The notes: a model not told the origin generated them from the letters alone. Counted from the stretch's first letter, positions 17,170 through 27,037 are shown. The stretch is DNA of 64,000 nt from Cytophagaceae bacterium (GCA_025454925.1 JALONM010000007.1:1-64000), one strand, 5' to 3'. A program made the numbers and translations.

Positions 17170-18960
17170 TTAATCATTCAACTTTAACACTGCCATAAAC
17201 GCTTCCTGAGGGATCTCTACGTTTCCAACCTGGCGCATGCGCTTTTTACCCTTCTTCTGCTTTTCGAGAAGTTTACGCTTACGCGAAATATCACCACCAT
17301 AACATTTGGCTAGTACGTCTTTCCGCATGGCTTTCACTGTTTCGCGTGAAATAATTTTTGCCCCGATGGCCGCCTGAATCGCGATTTCAAATTGCTGACG
17401 CGGCAATAACTCCCGGAGTTTTTCGCATAATTTTTTACCCCACTCGTAGGCCTTATCGCGGTGCACGATGGCACTGAGGGCATCCACCTTTTCTCCATTA
17501 AGCAGAATGTCCAACTTCACCATGTTCGATTCACGGTAGCCGATCAGTTCATAATCCAGCGATGCATATCCTCGTGAGATGGACTTCAGCTTATCGAAGA
17601 AATCAAATACCATTTCAGAAAGCGGCATTTCAAAATTCATTTCTACACGATCGGTAGTCAGATAGGTTTGATTTTTCAATACCCCACGCTTATCCATGCA
17701 TAAGCCCATGATTGGACCTATGTAGTCGCTTTTGGTGATGATTTGCGCTTTGATGAAAGGTTCTTCGATGTGCTCCAGCTTATTGGGATCCAGCATTTCA
17801 GAAGGAGCGTTCACAATATGCTTTTCACCATTGGTATCGAACGCCCAGAATTGTACCGAAGGAACGGTAGTAATAACGGTTTGATCGAATTCGCGTTCAA
17901 GGCGTTCCTGCACAATTTCCATGTGCAACATCCCCAGGAAGCCGCAACGGAAGCCAAAGCCAAGAGCAGCCGATGTTTCTGGCTCCCAAACCAGCGAAGC
18001 ATCGTTAAGCTGTAATTTTTCAATCGATTCACGCAGGTCTTCAAAATCAGAAGTATCTACCGGATATACTCCCGCAAATACCATGGGCTTTACTTCTGTA
18101 AAACCTTTGATCGCCTGCTGACAGGGTTTATCGAAATGGGTAATGGTATCGCCTACTTTTACTTCTTTAGCGGTTTTGATTCCGGAAATGAGGTAGCCTA
18201 CATCGCCTGCCTCTACTACGTCACGAGGCTCCTTGGTCAAACGAAGGATCCCGATTTCGTCGGCAAAATATTCTTTCCCGGTCGCTACGAATTTTACTTT
18301 ATCGCCTTTCCGGATGCTGCCGTTGTAACAACGGAATATTACTTCGATGCCACGGAAAGAATTGTATACTGAATCAAAAATCAATGCTTGGAGGGCGGCA
18401 TCTTTATTCCCTTTAGGAGCAGGTATACGCTCCACTATGGCTTCCAGCAACTCCGGCACACCAGTACCTTCTTTGCCCGAGGCCGATAAAATACCATTTC
18501 GATCGCAACCCAATAAATCTACCATTTGGTCTTTTACCTCTTCAGGCATGGCGCCAGGTAAATCTATTTTATTCAACACCGGAATAATTTCCAGGTTGTT
18601 TTCCATCGCCAGGTATAAATTGGAAATGGTTTGAGCTTGTATTCCTTGCGAGGCATCCACCAAAAGCAAGGCCCCTTCACAGGCCGCAATAGATCGAGAC
18701 ACTTCGTAAGAAAAATCCACGTGTCCTGGAGTATCTATCAGGTTTAGAATGTACTTCTCCCCCTTATAAATATAATCCATTTGTATCGCGTGGCTCTTGA
18801 TGGTGATACCACGCTCTTTCTCCAGGTCCATGTCGTCGAGTACCTGCGCTTGCATTTGTCTCTTGTTCACAGTGGCTGTGACCTCTAAAAGACGATCGGC
18901 AAGTGTACTTTTCCCGTGATCGATGTGGGCAATTATGCAAAAGTTCCGGATCCGCTCCAT
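17170..18960 (-). CDS. lepA: Elongation factor 4 (LepA)
   Basis: This ribosome-bound GTPase acts in back-translocation and in initiation or assembly quality control. The start at 18960 ([19 protein letters not shown]) is the conserved one; an upstream in-frame ATG at 18990 adds ten atypical residues. Motifs are G1 [10 protein letters not shown]2 RGITIKS, G3 DTPGHVDF and G4 NKIDLP. The LepA-specific C-terminal domain ends with the basic [15 protein letters not shown]-type segment. The 596-residue length is normal. It leads an operon with the SRPBCC gene. Confidence 0.96.
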   Translation of the reverse strand: MERIRNFCIIAHIDHGKSTLADRLLEVTATVNKRQMQAQVLDDMDLEKERGITIKSHAIQMDYIYKGEKYILNLIDTPGHVDFSYEVSRSIAACEGALLLVDASQGIQAQTISNLYLAMENNLEIIPVLNKIDLPGAMPEEVKDQMVDLLGCDRNGILSASGKEGTGVPELLEAIVERIPAPKGNKDAALQALIFDSVYNSFRGIEVIFRCYNGSIRKGDKVKFVATGKEYFADEIGILRLTKEPRDVVEAGDVGYLISGIKTAKEVKVGDTITHFDKPCQQAIKGFTEVKPMVFAGVYPVDTSDFEDLRESIEKLQLNDASLVWEPETSAALGFGFRCGFLGMLHMEIVQERLEREFDQTVITTVPSVQFWAFDTNGEKHIVNAPSEMLDPNKLEHIEEPFIKAQIITKSDYIGPIMGLCMDKRGVLKNQTYLTTDRVEMNFEMPLSEMVFDFFDKLKSISRGYASLDYELIGYRESNMVKLDILLNGEKVDALSAIVHRDKAYEWGKKLCEKLRELLPRQQFEIAIQAAIGAKIISRETVKAMRKDVLAKCYGGDISRKRKLLEKQKKGKKRMRQVGNVEIPQEAFMAVLKLND

Positions 18961-19461
18961 GCTTACAATATTCAAGTAAATAGCCTGCAATTTACCTTTT
19001 TTTGAGCAGAGTTGAAATAGCTTACGGTGGAGTCTCTGATTTTTATTTTTCTGAATGTCAAACGATTAACTCTTTTCAAGGAATACCTGTCTCCCTTTTT
19101 ATTTTGGAGATTTCGCCACAAGTCAATCCACTGCTGCCGCAGAGCAACCAACCTTTCCCGGTTGGGTCATAACTTCCTAAAGATCCTTACACGGAAATGG
19201 GAACATAAACCAACATGGCTATGGGAGAAGATACGCACCTTCCCGAGCTTTTAGAAGCTGGCCTATTCGATTCAACCTTTGTAAAAGCTTATGAATCGTA
19301 CTGCCTGTTCCAGCCAACGAAAAGACTCGGAACTCTCCAAAAAAATTTTGGTAGATGCCTGAGCACAATGCAATGGTCCTTGCATCACCATGGATTCCAT
19401 TTTCTGCCATCCAAGCCTTTCGCAAGAATCAGGATAGCAAATTACGGGCCGTGCGAAAGTT
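18961..19461. other. Intergenic region without a convincing gene
   Basis: Short frames exist on both strands. The most protein-like is a 42-codon minus-strand frame (19272-19400) containing SSESFRWLEQAVRFISFYKG. It overlaps nothing known, lacks a recognisable family and could be a relic or chance. No hairpin, repeat copy or promoter match stood out. Confidence 0.4.
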
Positions 19462-19878
19462 TTAATGTTTCTCCGTGTAGGATTTAAAATTATCTAAGAT
19501 TTGTTGCCACCCTTGTTGTTGCATTTCCACTGGGTTTTCAGATTCGGCTTCAAAAATAATTACCACTTCCGTTTGAGGGCCTTGGGCTATAAAAGCAGCC
19601 TCCAACTTCCTGGAATCTGACATCGTATACGAAAATTTTTCGCCCGGAATTATTTCGTCATACACGGCTTCAAAGTCAAAACCAAAACTTCCATCCTTGG
19701 CTTCCATTCTGGCGGAGTATGTGCCTCCCACCCTCATATCGTTGGATGCTGAGGGACAATGCCAGGAATCCACTGCAAAATTCCATTTGGTAATGTGTTC
19801 CGGCTTGGTATAATAATCCCAAACTTTAGCTCTTTCCGCCGCTACCAAGGCGCTGATAGTAATTTTTGTTTTATTCAT
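19462..19878 (-). CDS. SRPBCC (AHSA1-like) domain protein
   Basis: The 138-residue protein has the KITISALVAAERAKVWDYYT start, followed by PEHITKWNFA, a GGTYSARMEAKDGSFGFDF strand pair and a C-terminal helix (GWQQILDNFKSYTEKH), typical of AHSA1-type proteins. It is of the same superfamily as the protein downstream of lepA but not a close copy. These proteins bind hydrophobic ligands or clients; the role here is unknown. It stands alone, with over 200 bp free on each side. Confidence 0.8.
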   Translation of the reverse strand: MNKTKITISALVAAERAKVWDYYTKPEHITKWNFAVDSWHCPSASNDMRVGGTYSARMEAKDGSFGFDFEAVYDEIIPGEKFSYTMSDSRKLEAAFIAQGPQTEVVIIFEAESENPVEMQQQGWQQILDNFKSYTEKH

Positions 19879-20086
19879 TTTGTACAGTGTATAGTTCCTT
19901 CAGAAAATAATTGCCGCTCTTTATGAAGCCATATTTTGGTTAACGCCATTAATCACGCGAGAAAGTTCTTAGAAAATTTAATTTCTTTTGATTGTTCTTT
20001 AAAACATGGTACCGGCAAATATACGCAACCATTTGGTTTCTCAAAAAAATCAGGAAACTTTCCTCGGCAACTACTCTTCGAAAATG

Positions 20087-20863
20087 TTATTGTAATTTTT
20101 TTGCTTGCAATACCGGCCTGCCGCACAGCGCTTGAACCAGTGTAGCCACAGACAACAGAGCGTACAAAATCGCTAAGGCTACCGTGAAGCTTGTGCTTTT
20201 TAAAATGTAAAACGAAACCAAGGGAAGCACCTGCATGGCATGCATGCCAATAAAATGGGAAACTCTTAAATCTCCGACCGTCTTACTCCAACCCAAAATA
20301 AACCAATTCGAGTTGTCGTTGAGCCCTCCAACACTATGATTCAAGCGGGATCCCATAGCAAAGCCTTCAAATGAAAAAATAACAAACAACACTATTCCCA
20401 ATCGGATTGCCCATACATAATGCGAGGGTAAGTCAGGGAATTCCTGTATAAAAAAGAGGTATCCGATATACGCGGTATATACCGTAACCACCGTCGCCGC
20501 AATCGCCATGCAAGTGTATAGCAGGGTGTATACAGGAGTAGAAATATTGTAGTGAGAAAGTTGTCCTTTACTGGCTTGCAGGGCAATGTATATAATTTCA
20601 AAACTCCACAAGAAAACTACTGTCCAATTAAACAGTGACACATTAAAACCAGATAAATAATAACAATACCAAGCCATGGTCCAGGAATAAATACCTAAGG
20701 ATACCGCAAACTTAAAAGGCTTAAACCAAGCGTTGACTTGATGGACATAAACGGCATGTATTCTGGTAAGGATCAGAAAAATTATTGATAGAATAAAACA
20801 AAACGAACCAAAAAAGAATAATATTTCGTTCCGGTTTTTAAGTTCTTGAATAAAGTACATCAT
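20087..20863 (-). CDS. Multi-pass membrane protein of unknown function
   Basis: The 258-residue protein has about seven hydrophobic helices. Conserved-looking polar residues lie near the end of helix 5 and the loop after it (SKTVGDLRVSHFIGMHAMQ), with two histidines spaced HFIGMH. This suggests a metal- or haem-binding or otherwise functional site. The motif is reminiscent of an uncharacterised membrane family in several phyla. No enzyme family was recognised and no neighbour suggests a pathway. Confidence 0.65.
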   Translation of the reverse strand: MMYFIQELKNRNEILFFFGSFCFILSIIFLILTRIHAVYVHQVNAWFKPFKFAVSLGIYSWTMAWYCYYLSGFNVSLFNWTVVFLWSFEIIYIALQASKGQLSHYNISTPVYTLLYTCMAIAATVVTVYTAYIGYLFFIQEFPDLPSHYVWAIRLGIVLFVIFSFEGFAMGSRLNHSVGGLNDNSNWFILGWSKTVGDLRVSHFIGMHAMQVLPLVSFYILKSTSFTVALAILYALLSVATLVQALCGRPVLQAKKLQ

Positions 20864-21010
20864 GTCCTGGGAAATGCTAGGTTCAATGCTATTTTAGTAT
20901 TATTTGCTGAAACAATTCATGTCGTCTACCATTGCGTCCCATCAGGTTTTCACGGTTTTTGTTTTTCTATTCAAGAATAATCAACATGTGCTATTTCATC
21001 TTTACCACCG

Positions 21011-21460
21011 TTATCCCATCGCCACCATGCCCTGCCGCATCCTGAAAGCTGTCAATCTCTTTGTATTTTTTTGTTCATGTCGCACGGTTGTTTTAATTAC
21101 TCCGGTGCCGCGACCATGCAGAATATTGAATTCCTTTATTCCGAGCAAAATGGCATCGTCTAGTTGCTTTTGTAATTCATACAATACCTCATCTTTCATC
21201 TTTCCACGCAGGTCAAGCTGAAACTGAAAATTCATCAGTTTATCCTTCGTGTCAAATGCCGACTGTTGTTGCATTTCGCCTGTGTTTTCGATTGCTCCGT
21301 ACTCCTCCTCTTCCTCTTCTACCAATTCAAGCCTATTGAGCTTAACCGTAGATTTCATCAATCCAAATACAACCTCTGCTTCTTTACCCCTGATGAGCAG
21401 TATTTCGCCAACGGTTTCTTGTCCTGAAATTTTCACCCTATCGCCGATTTGAAAATCCAT
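21011..21460 (-). CDS. Stand-alone Smr-domain protein (MutS2 C-terminus-like), frameshifted at its end
   Basis: The 149-residue reading has a KOW-like N-terminal domain (IGDRVKISGQETVGEILLIR), an acidic linker (EEEEEEYG) and an Smr domain with DLRG (near 90) and LHGRGTG (near 120). This is the same order as the C-terminus of MutS2, but no MutS core precedes it. Smr domains are nucleases or nucleic-acid-binding domains. The last 19 residues look wrong. Adding one base in the seven-T run at 21066-21072 (A7 on the coding strand) restores QKKYKEIDSFQDAAGHGGDG and an ITVVKMK end stopping at 20991, exactly the Smr family ending. Confidence 0.8.
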   Translation of the reverse strand: MDFQIGDRVKISGQETVGEILLIRGKEAEVVFGLMKSTVKLNRLELVEEEEEEYGAIENTGEMQQQSAFDTKDKLMNFQFQLDLRGKMKDEVLYELQKQLDDAILLGIKEFNILHGRGTGVIKTTVRHEQKNTKRLTAFRMRQGMVAMG

Positions 21461-21549
21461 AGTTTGCTATTCCTTTCGTTTTAGGTTTCGTTTCTTATGA
21501 GTAATTTTTATGCAGGCTTCCCCAATGCTCGAATGCGAATTGGTTAGAA

Positions 21550-21568
21550 TCCTACCGATAAGGTAGGA
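21550..21568. repeat. Short perfect hairpin
   Basis: A 7-bp stem TCCTACC/GGTAGGA with loop GATAA lies in the 190-bp gap between the Smr gene and the small membrane protein gene. It has no T tract on either side, so it is not an obvious terminator. No second copy was seen in the window. Confidence 0.4.
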
Positions 21569-21650
21569 ACTGCGAATCAGAATTTCAACAAATACTGGCA
21601 GAGTATTTAATGGAACGCTGCGTTCATGGAAAAATCTCATTAAAGCCTTT

Positions 21651-22043
21651 TTATGGCTGTTTGTTTTTCCGATAGGTATGCAAAAGGATGATAAAAAAGA
21701 AAGGAAGCCAGATGAGGTCGTTAAATACGTTGATCCAAAAGAAACAAGGCTCCAGCTTACCTTGTGCGATGTTCCACAGCGCTCCTATGGGGCCGAAAAG
21801 CTTTCCTAAAAATCCCACCAGCAACAGCGGCCATTGCTGATCGGGCTGATCTCCGGCAATCCAATATCCTATGCCGTAGACGCCAACAATCATACCTACT
21901 GATTGCCATATTTCGGGATAATTGATAAGTGGAATGCCACACAGTGAGAAGAAAGATTGCGGGAAAAACAGCACCCACATGCCCCAGACCACGTTGTAAA
22001 CGCCTGCAGCTTTCAGCAGGTATTTTTTCCAGGAGGCTGCCAT
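21651..22043 (-). CDS. Small four-helix membrane protein, unknown function
   Basis: The 130-residue protein has four hydrophobic segments and short loops, with conserved-looking motifs GVYNVVWGMWVLFFP (14-28), KLFGPIGALW (81-90) and FNDLIWLPFF (107-116). Similar proteins are found beside unrelated genes in Bacteroidota. It begins directly after the pyrB stop without a gap and is therefore probably the last gene of the pyrR-pyrB operon. No function is proposed. Confidence 0.65.
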   Translation of the reverse strand: MAASWKKYLLKAAGVYNVVWGMWVLFFPQSFFSLCGIPLINYPEIWQSVGMIVGVYGIGYWIAGDQPDQQWPLLLVGFLGKLFGPIGALWNIAQGKLEPCFFWINVFNDLIWLPFFFIILLHTYRKNKQP

Positions 22044-22970
22044 TTATTTTTTTTGAGAAAGGAGATACAACACTGCCATTCTCACGGCTACCCCGTTTTC
22101 AACCTGATCGAGAATTATGGAATGCGCGGAATCGGCCACATCGCTGGTAATTTCAACTCCCCGGTTGATTGGTCCTGGATGCATGATCACAATTTCTTTG
22201 TTAAGGCTATCCAGAAGGGCTTTATTGATTCCATAATAGAGTGAATATTCCCGAAGACTGGGAAAATATTTTATGGTTTGCCTTTCCAGTTGAATGCGCA
22301 ATACGTTGGCTACATCGCACCATTCCAATGCTTTCCGGAGGTTCAGTTCTACCTTTACTCCGAGGTCGCGGATATGCCGTGGCAACAAAGTACTGGGTCC
22401 GCATACCATTACTTCTGCTCCCATTTTCTGTAAGCAGAAAATATTTGACAATGCCACTCTGGAATGCAGGATGTCTCCAAAAATACACACTTTCTTTCCT
22501 TCCAAACTACCTAGTTTTTCACGGATGGAAAATGCATCGAGTAAAGCCTGGGTAGGGTGTTCGTGCGTACCATCGCCGGCATTTACAATATTGGCCTGTA
22601 TATGACGGGAAAGAAAATGTGGTGAGCCTACGGAAGCATGGCGCATTACCACCATATCCACTTTCATAGCCAGGATATTATTTACCGTATCGAGCAGGGT
22701 TTCTCCTTTTTTTACGGAGCTTCCGGAAGCGGAAAAATTTACTACATCTGCCGATAATCTTTTTTCAGCCAACTCAAAAGAGAGACGAGTGCGGGTAGAG
22801 TTTTCAAAGAAGATATTCGCTATGGTGATGTCGCGGAGGGAAGGCACTTTCTTAATAGGCCTGTTCAGTACCTCTTTAAAATTGTCGGCCGTATCCAATA
22901 TCAGTTGAATATCTTGAGCCTTCAAGTCTTTGATACCTAGCAGATGCCGGACACTCAATTGTTGCTCCAT
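22044..22970 (-). CDS. pyrB: Aspartate carbamoyltransferase catalytic subunit
   Basis: PyrB condenses carbamoyl phosphate and aspartate to carbamoyl aspartate, the committed step of pyrimidine synthesis. The 308-residue length is normal. The carbamoyl-phosphate loop FFENSTRTRLSFE (54-66), the HEHPTQALLDAF block and the HPGPINRGVEI signature are all present. No pyrI regulatory subunit gene is nearby, as in PyrR-associated systems. It starts 3 bp after pyrR, on the same transcript. Confidence 0.95.
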   Translation of the reverse strand: MEQQLSVRHLLGIKDLKAQDIQLILDTADNFKEVLNRPIKKVPSLRDITIANIFFENSTRTRLSFELAEKRLSADVVNFSASGSSVKKGETLLDTVNNILAMKVDMVVMRHASVGSPHFLSRHIQANIVNAGDGTHEHPTQALLDAFSIREKLGSLEGKKVCIFGDILHSRVALSNIFCLQKMGAEVMVCGPSTLLPRHIRDLGVKVELNLRKALEWCDVANVLRIQLERQTIKYFPSLREYSLYYGINKALLDSLNKEIVIMHPGPINRGVEITSDVADSAHSIILDQVENGVAVRMAVLYLLSQKK

Positions 22971-22973
22971 ACC

Positions 22974-23528
22974 CTATGCTTCTTTATTTTTTTTATCGAT
23001 CAACCAGATATTATCTTCTGCTACTCCTTGTTCACGCAACTCCACCAGCACGCGTTCTGTATCCAGACAATTCACTCCCAAACCAACGTAGTTGGCTTGT
23101 ATGGGTAAATCACGACTGTATTTCCGGTTTATCAAAGCCAGCAATTCCACCTTGGCAGGTCGGCCAAAAGCAATCATGGCATCCAGGGCAGCACGCACCG
23201 AACGACCGGTATACAATACATCGTCGATGAGAATTACTTTTTTATTTTCAATATGAAAAGGAATATGGGTGGTATTAGCCACCAAGGGTTTCCCCGATTT
23301 CCGAAAATCGTCTCTAAAGAAGGTGGAATCCAGACAACCCAAAGGAATGGGGAAGCCTAGGGTTTCACTTAATTTTTTGCAGATCCTCTCAGACAAATAG
23401 ATTCCCTTCGGTTGCAAGCCTAATAGCACGGTGTCTTTAAAATCATCATGGTTTTCTATTAATTGACTGCAAAGCCGGTCTATGGTGATCTGAAGTAAGG
23501 TATGATCGATGATAAGACGTTTCTCCAT
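22974..23528 (-). CDS. pyrR: Bifunctional PyrR: pyrimidine operon regulator / uracil phosphoribosyltransferase
   Basis: The 184-residue protein (ATG at 23528; a TTG three codons upstream is unlikely) carries the PRPP loop VILIDDVLYTGRSV (98-111) and the PyrR N-terminal block with LLGLQPKGIYLSERI. In Bacillus, PyrR binds leader RNA and controls attenuation; it also has UPRT activity. Here the promoter match lies so close to the ATG that little or no leader RNA would exist. Regulation through this operon's own leader is therefore doubtful. It is first in pyrR-pyrB-membrane protein. Confidence 0.92.
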   Translation of the reverse strand: MEKRLIIDHTLLQITIDRLCSQLIENHDDFKDTVLLGLQPKGIYLSERICKKLSETLGFPIPLGCLDSTFFRDDFRKSGKPLVANTTHIPFHIENKKVILIDDVLYTGRSVRAALDAMIAFGRPAKVELLALINRKYSRDLPIQANYVGLGVNCLDTERVLVELREQGVAEDNIWLIDKKNKEA

Positions 23529-23534
23529 GGGACA

Positions 23535-23566
23535 CAAAAATAATACGCTGACTTCGCTTTAACAAA
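23535..23566 (-). promoter_or_regulatory. Promoter of pyrR (TTTG-N20-TATTTTTG)
   Basis: On the minus strand a TTTG (23563-23566) is separated by 20 bp from TATTTTTG (23535-23542). Both boxes and the spacing fit the Bacteroidota vegetative promoter. Only 6 bp separate the -7 box from the pyrR ATG, so transcription should begin at or next to the start codon. Confidence 0.6.
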
Positions 23567-23933
23567 CTGATTGTATGAATTTTAAAAGAACATTTCGCAA
23601 GTGTTGGAAAGTAGTGAGCAATAGCCTTCAGAAGAGTTGGTTATTCTTTTAAAGCGTTCAAAGAAGGTCAGCGCTTGGCATCTCAATGTAAACTTACCTT
23701 TCTACCGGAATAACAGAAAGAAGATTTTCATCGATAATACCGACACCATTCTAAAATTATGTATCTTACCCTCTTATTCGCGGCAAATACGATGGTGTCT
23801 TGGTAAGGTAGCAATCACAATGAAGATTGCCCTCTTTCCGCTCTCCGGTTGCATTACCAGGAAAATGCGTCTGACAAAGGCCAGGCATTCGTGGCTGTGA
23901 ATACAAAATTACGAACAAAGAATAACTCCCAAT
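23567..23933. other. Intergenic region between divergent pyrR and yicC
   Basis: Apart from the pyrR promoter at its left edge, no gene, repeat copy or stable hairpin was identified. A plus-strand frame of 87 codons (23637-23900) has no protein-like features. Confidence 0.4.
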
Positions 23934-24809
23934 ATGATCAAATCCATGACCGGATACGGTGTAAGCGTTTCGGAAAACGAAAGACTCGCAGTATCTGTTG
24001 AGATCAAATCTCTCAATTCAAAATTTTTAGATTTAAATCTCCGGCTTCCAAAAGAATACGCAGACCGAGAACTCGATGTGCGCAATCTTCTAAATACTGC
24101 GGTAGAACGGGGCAAAATTTCCCTGAGTTTTGACATTCGCCAAAAGGGAGAGGTTAAACCCAAGGTAAGTATCAACCGCGAACTGGTAGCCTTTTACTAC
24201 CAGGAGTTGCAGCAGGCAGCCAGCATGGCCAATGCCAAAGCGGATAATTTATTTCAAACGGCCTTACAATTACCAGGCGCCCTGGACTCGGAAGTGGCTC
24301 TCAACGATAATGATGAAGAGTGGAAATTTATTTTCGGCGTACTGCAGGAAGCCATCAAAAAATTTGATGTATTCCGCTTGGATGAAGGAAAAACCATTGC
24401 TCAAAAATTTTCTGAGTACTTAGACATTATTGAAAATCGCCTGAACAAGGTGATGGAATTTGATCCTATCCGTATTCAAACCATCAAAGAACGTATACGC
24501 AATAGCCTGGCGGATTTGCAAATGGAGAATGTGGACCAGGGACGATTTGAACAGGAACTTATCTACTACATCGAAAAACTCGATATCAGCGAAGAAAAAC
24601 TCCGTTTAAAAACACACCTGGATTATTTCCGTGAAACCATGAAAAACAAAGAATCCAATGGGAAAAAACTTGGTTTTATTGCTCAGGAAATCGGAAGAGA
24701 AATCAATACCATTGGCTCCAAATCCAACGATGCCAACATTCAGAAATGCGTGGTGGAAATGAAAGATGAATTGGAAAAGATCAAAGAGCAGGTTTTAAAT
24801 ATTTTATAA
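23934..24809 (+). CDS. YicC/YloC family endoribonuclease
   Basis: This 291-residue protein has the family's conserved ends: MIKSMTGYG at the N-terminus with EIKSLNSKFLDLNLRLP, and a C-terminal DUF1732 part with RLKTHLDYFRETM, GKKLGFIAQEIGREINTIGS and KDELEKIKEQVLNIL. E. coli YicC has been described as an endoribonuclease that influences sRNA stability. It is cytosolic, with a coiled C-terminal region. The ceramidase-like gene follows closely on the same strand. Confidence 0.93.
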   Translation: MIKSMTGYGVSVSENERLAVSVEIKSLNSKFLDLNLRLPKEYADRELDVRNLLNTAVERGKISLSFDIRQKGEVKPKVSINRELVAFYYQELQQAASMANAKADNLFQTALQLPGALDSEVALNDNDEEWKFIFGVLQEAIKKFDVFRLDEGKTIAQKFSEYLDIIENRLNKVMEFDPIRIQTIKERIRNSLADLQMENVDQGRFEQELIYYIEKLDISEEKLRLKTHLDYFRETMKNKESNGKKLGFIAQEIGREINTIGSKSNDANIQKCVVEMKDELEKIKEQVLNIL

Positions 24810-24833
24810 TTTTTTAACCACGTGAATCGCGGG

Positions 24834-26195
24834 ATGAAAATTCTTCGGTGGCTTGCCTATTCCTTGTTGGGTATTATAGTGTTGTTGCTCTTGTTGGCTT
24901 CCATTTCCATCACTGGTGTAGACCGCAGCCCTTATCAGCAGCAGGAGTATTATCAGGAGATGTCGGCGCGCATAGACTCGCTCCAACTTTCCCAAAACGA
25001 TACCGCGTCCGAATCAGACTTCCAGGCTGGTTGGGCACGCACCTCCATTACCCCGCACAAAACCTTGGATTTATGTGGGTATGGGCTACGGGGTGAATTT
25101 TCCGGAATTGCAGATTCTTTGTATGCACGTGCTTTTGCGCTGGAATGGAAAAACAAGCAGGTGTATCTTCTTTCGGCCGATTTATTAATCATGCCGCCGT
25201 TAGTAGTAAAACGCTTGAATGACTCACTGGCGTCTCATGGCATCTCCCCTGAACAGCTTTATTTTTCGGCTACACATACACACAACGCTCCCGGTGGTTG
25301 GGCCGGAGGTTGGGCGAGTCGGTTTATTGCAGGTCGTTACGATCAGGAGTATGTAGATACACTCTGCTCTAAATTTTTGAAATGCATTTTGCTGGCCCGT
25401 GCATCCAAGGAGCAGGCAACTGTTTCCTACGGCCGCTGGGATGCCACACCTTACGTGCGTAACCGCCTCAATTACGAGGACAGTAAAATTGATGGCTGGC
25501 TGCGCGCACTCCAATTTACCAAACGCAGCGGAGACAAAGCACTTCTGGTCACTTATGCGGCACACGCCAATTGCCTGGCCATTGCCAACCACTCCATATC
25601 GGCCGATTACCCGGGAGTGCTGGTACACCATCTTGAAAAATCCAATGCGGCCTCCATGGTGTGTTTCATGGCAGGCGCCGTAGGAAGCCATTCTCCGGCC
25701 ACTTACGAAAAAGGCCGTGATGCATTGCAAGCTCGTTATATTGGCGATAGTCTGGCTGCCATCATCGCCAATGGGATACCGTCTATGAAGACCGTAGCCG
25801 TTCAACGCCTGGATTGCAGTCACATTCCTTTGTCGTTGCGAGAACCCCATTTAAAAATCAGTCGCGATTATAGAATTCGACCCTGGCTGTTTAAACTTCT
25901 GTTTGGCGATTGGTCTTGCTCCATCAAGGTGCTTCAAATAGGCGATGTATTGATGTTGGGCATGCCTTGTGATTTCTCAGGAGAACTGATGCCGGACCTG
26001 GAGCCACTAGCCCTGGAAAAAGGAACGCCTTTGCTGGTGACCAGTTTTAACGGAGGCTACATAGGCTACGTGAATGTAGACAAATACTACGACGAAGACC
26101 GCATGGAAACCCGTGATATGAACTGGTTCGGCCCATACAATCAGGCTTATTTTACCGAAATAAGCCAGCGAATCATTCGCAAGCATGGAAGATAG
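24834..26195 (+). CDS. Neutral/alkaline ceramidase-like secreted or membrane-anchored protein
   Basis: The protein has about 453 residues from ATG 24834 (a GTG four codons upstream is possible). An N-terminal membrane anchor (SLLGIIVLLLLLASISITG) is followed by a neutral/alkaline non-lysosomal ceramidase N-terminal domain. Family marks are AGWARTSITPHKTLDLCGYG, the ARAFALEW..LLSADLL block and SATHTHNAPGG with the zinc-type HxH. A later part of the domain has FMAGAVGSHSP. The substrate need not be ceramide; many bacterial members are of unknown specificity. The C-terminal Ig-like domain of true ceramidases is absent, as the protein is shorter. Confidence 0.8.
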   Translation: MKILRWLAYSLLGIIVLLLLLASISITGVDRSPYQQQEYYQEMSARIDSLQLSQNDTASESDFQAGWARTSITPHKTLDLCGYGLRGEFSGIADSLYARAFALEWKNKQVYLLSADLLIMPPLVVKRLNDSLASHGISPEQLYFSATHTHNAPGGWAGGWASRFIAGRYDQEYVDTLCSKFLKCILLARASKEQATVSYGRWDATPYVRNRLNYEDSKIDGWLRALQFTKRSGDKALLVTYAAHANCLAIANHSISADYPGVLVHHLEKSNAASMVCFMAGAVGSHSPATYEKGRDALQARYIGDSLAAIIANGIPSMKTVAVQRLDCSHIPLSLREPHLKISRDYRIRPWLFKLLFGDWSCSIKVLQIGDVLMLGMPCDFSGELMPDLEPLALEKGTPLLVTSFNGGYIGYVNVDKYYDEDRMETRDMNWFGPYNQAYFTEISQRIIRKHGR

Positions 26196-26326
26196 GAGAT
26201 GTATAAACCTGAAAAATATTAAAAATAATACCAAGAATCCTTCCAGACTGATTTCTATTTTCCTTGATGGGGTATCATCTATCCGGGCAATTTTGTAAAT
26301 TCACGACCTAATTTTTGCACTACAGT

Positions 26327-27037
26327 ATGGGACGTATATTTGAAAAACGGAAACATAAAATGTTTGCCCGCTACGACAAAATGGCGAAAGCCTTTACACG
26401 TATCGGGAAAGAGATTGTAATGGCGGTAAAAGCCAGTGGGCCAAATCCCGACAGCAATCCGCGTTTGCGTCTTGCCATGCAGAACGCCAAAGGGGTAAAC
26501 ATGCCCAAAGACCGCGTGGAAGCTGCCATCAAACGAGCGGTAAGCAAGGAAGAAAAGGACCTGGAAGAAATTGTATACGAAGGATATGGTCCGAATGGTG
26601 TGGCCATTGTTATAGAGTGTGCCACCGATAACAGCACCCGTACAGTTGCCACGGTACGTATGCACCTCACCCGCTCCGAAGGATCGCTGGGCAAAACAGG
26701 TTCCCTCGATTTCCTTTTTTCCCGCAAAGGGGTGTTTAAGTTCAAAGCAGAAGGCCACAATATGGAAGAGCTGGAACTTGAACTCATCGATTTTGGTTTA
26801 GAGGATATTGCACTCTCCGATGATGGAGAACTCTATGTGTATACCTCTTACCAAGACTTCGGAAGCATGTCTAAAGCCCTCGAAGATAAAGGCATTGAGG
26901 TGATCAGTTCTGAATTACAGCGTTTGCCCAATACCACCGTGGAATTAAGCGGTGAGGCGGAAGATGCAATTCTTGAACTGATTGATAAACTGGAAGCGGA
27001 AGACGATGTGCAAGCCGTTTACCATAATATGAAATAA
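26327..27037 (+). CDS. YebC/PmpR family protein (transcription/translation factor)
   Basis: The protein has 236 residues from ATG 26327; an upstream TTG adds four residues and is unlikely. The start MGRIFEKRKHKMFARYDKMA is a Bacteroidota variant of the usual 'AGHSKW' N-terminus. It is followed by NPDSNPRLRLAMQNAKGVNM, the EIVYEGYGPNG block and the acidic C-terminal domain. YebC proteins were long called transcription regulators (PmpR); some members have been reported to relieve ribosome stalling. It is monocistronic or leads into cysS 44 bp later. Confidence 0.92.
   Translation: MGRIFEKRKHKMFARYDKMAKAFTRIGKEIVMAVKASGPNPDSNPRLRLAMQNAKGVNMPKDRVEAAIKRAVSKEEKDLEEIVYEGYGPNGVAIVIECATDNSTRTVATVRMHLTRSEGSLGKTGSLDFLFSRKGVFKFKAEGHNMEELELELIDFGLEDIALSDDGELYVYTSYQDFGSMSKALEDKGIEVISSELQRLPNTTVELSGEAEDAILELIDKLEAEDDVQAVYHNMK

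Noticed and set aside
19215-19487. Plus-strand 90-codon frame in the gap after lepA
   Set aside because: It has no recognisable family, and its end overlaps the SRPBCC gene on the other strand.
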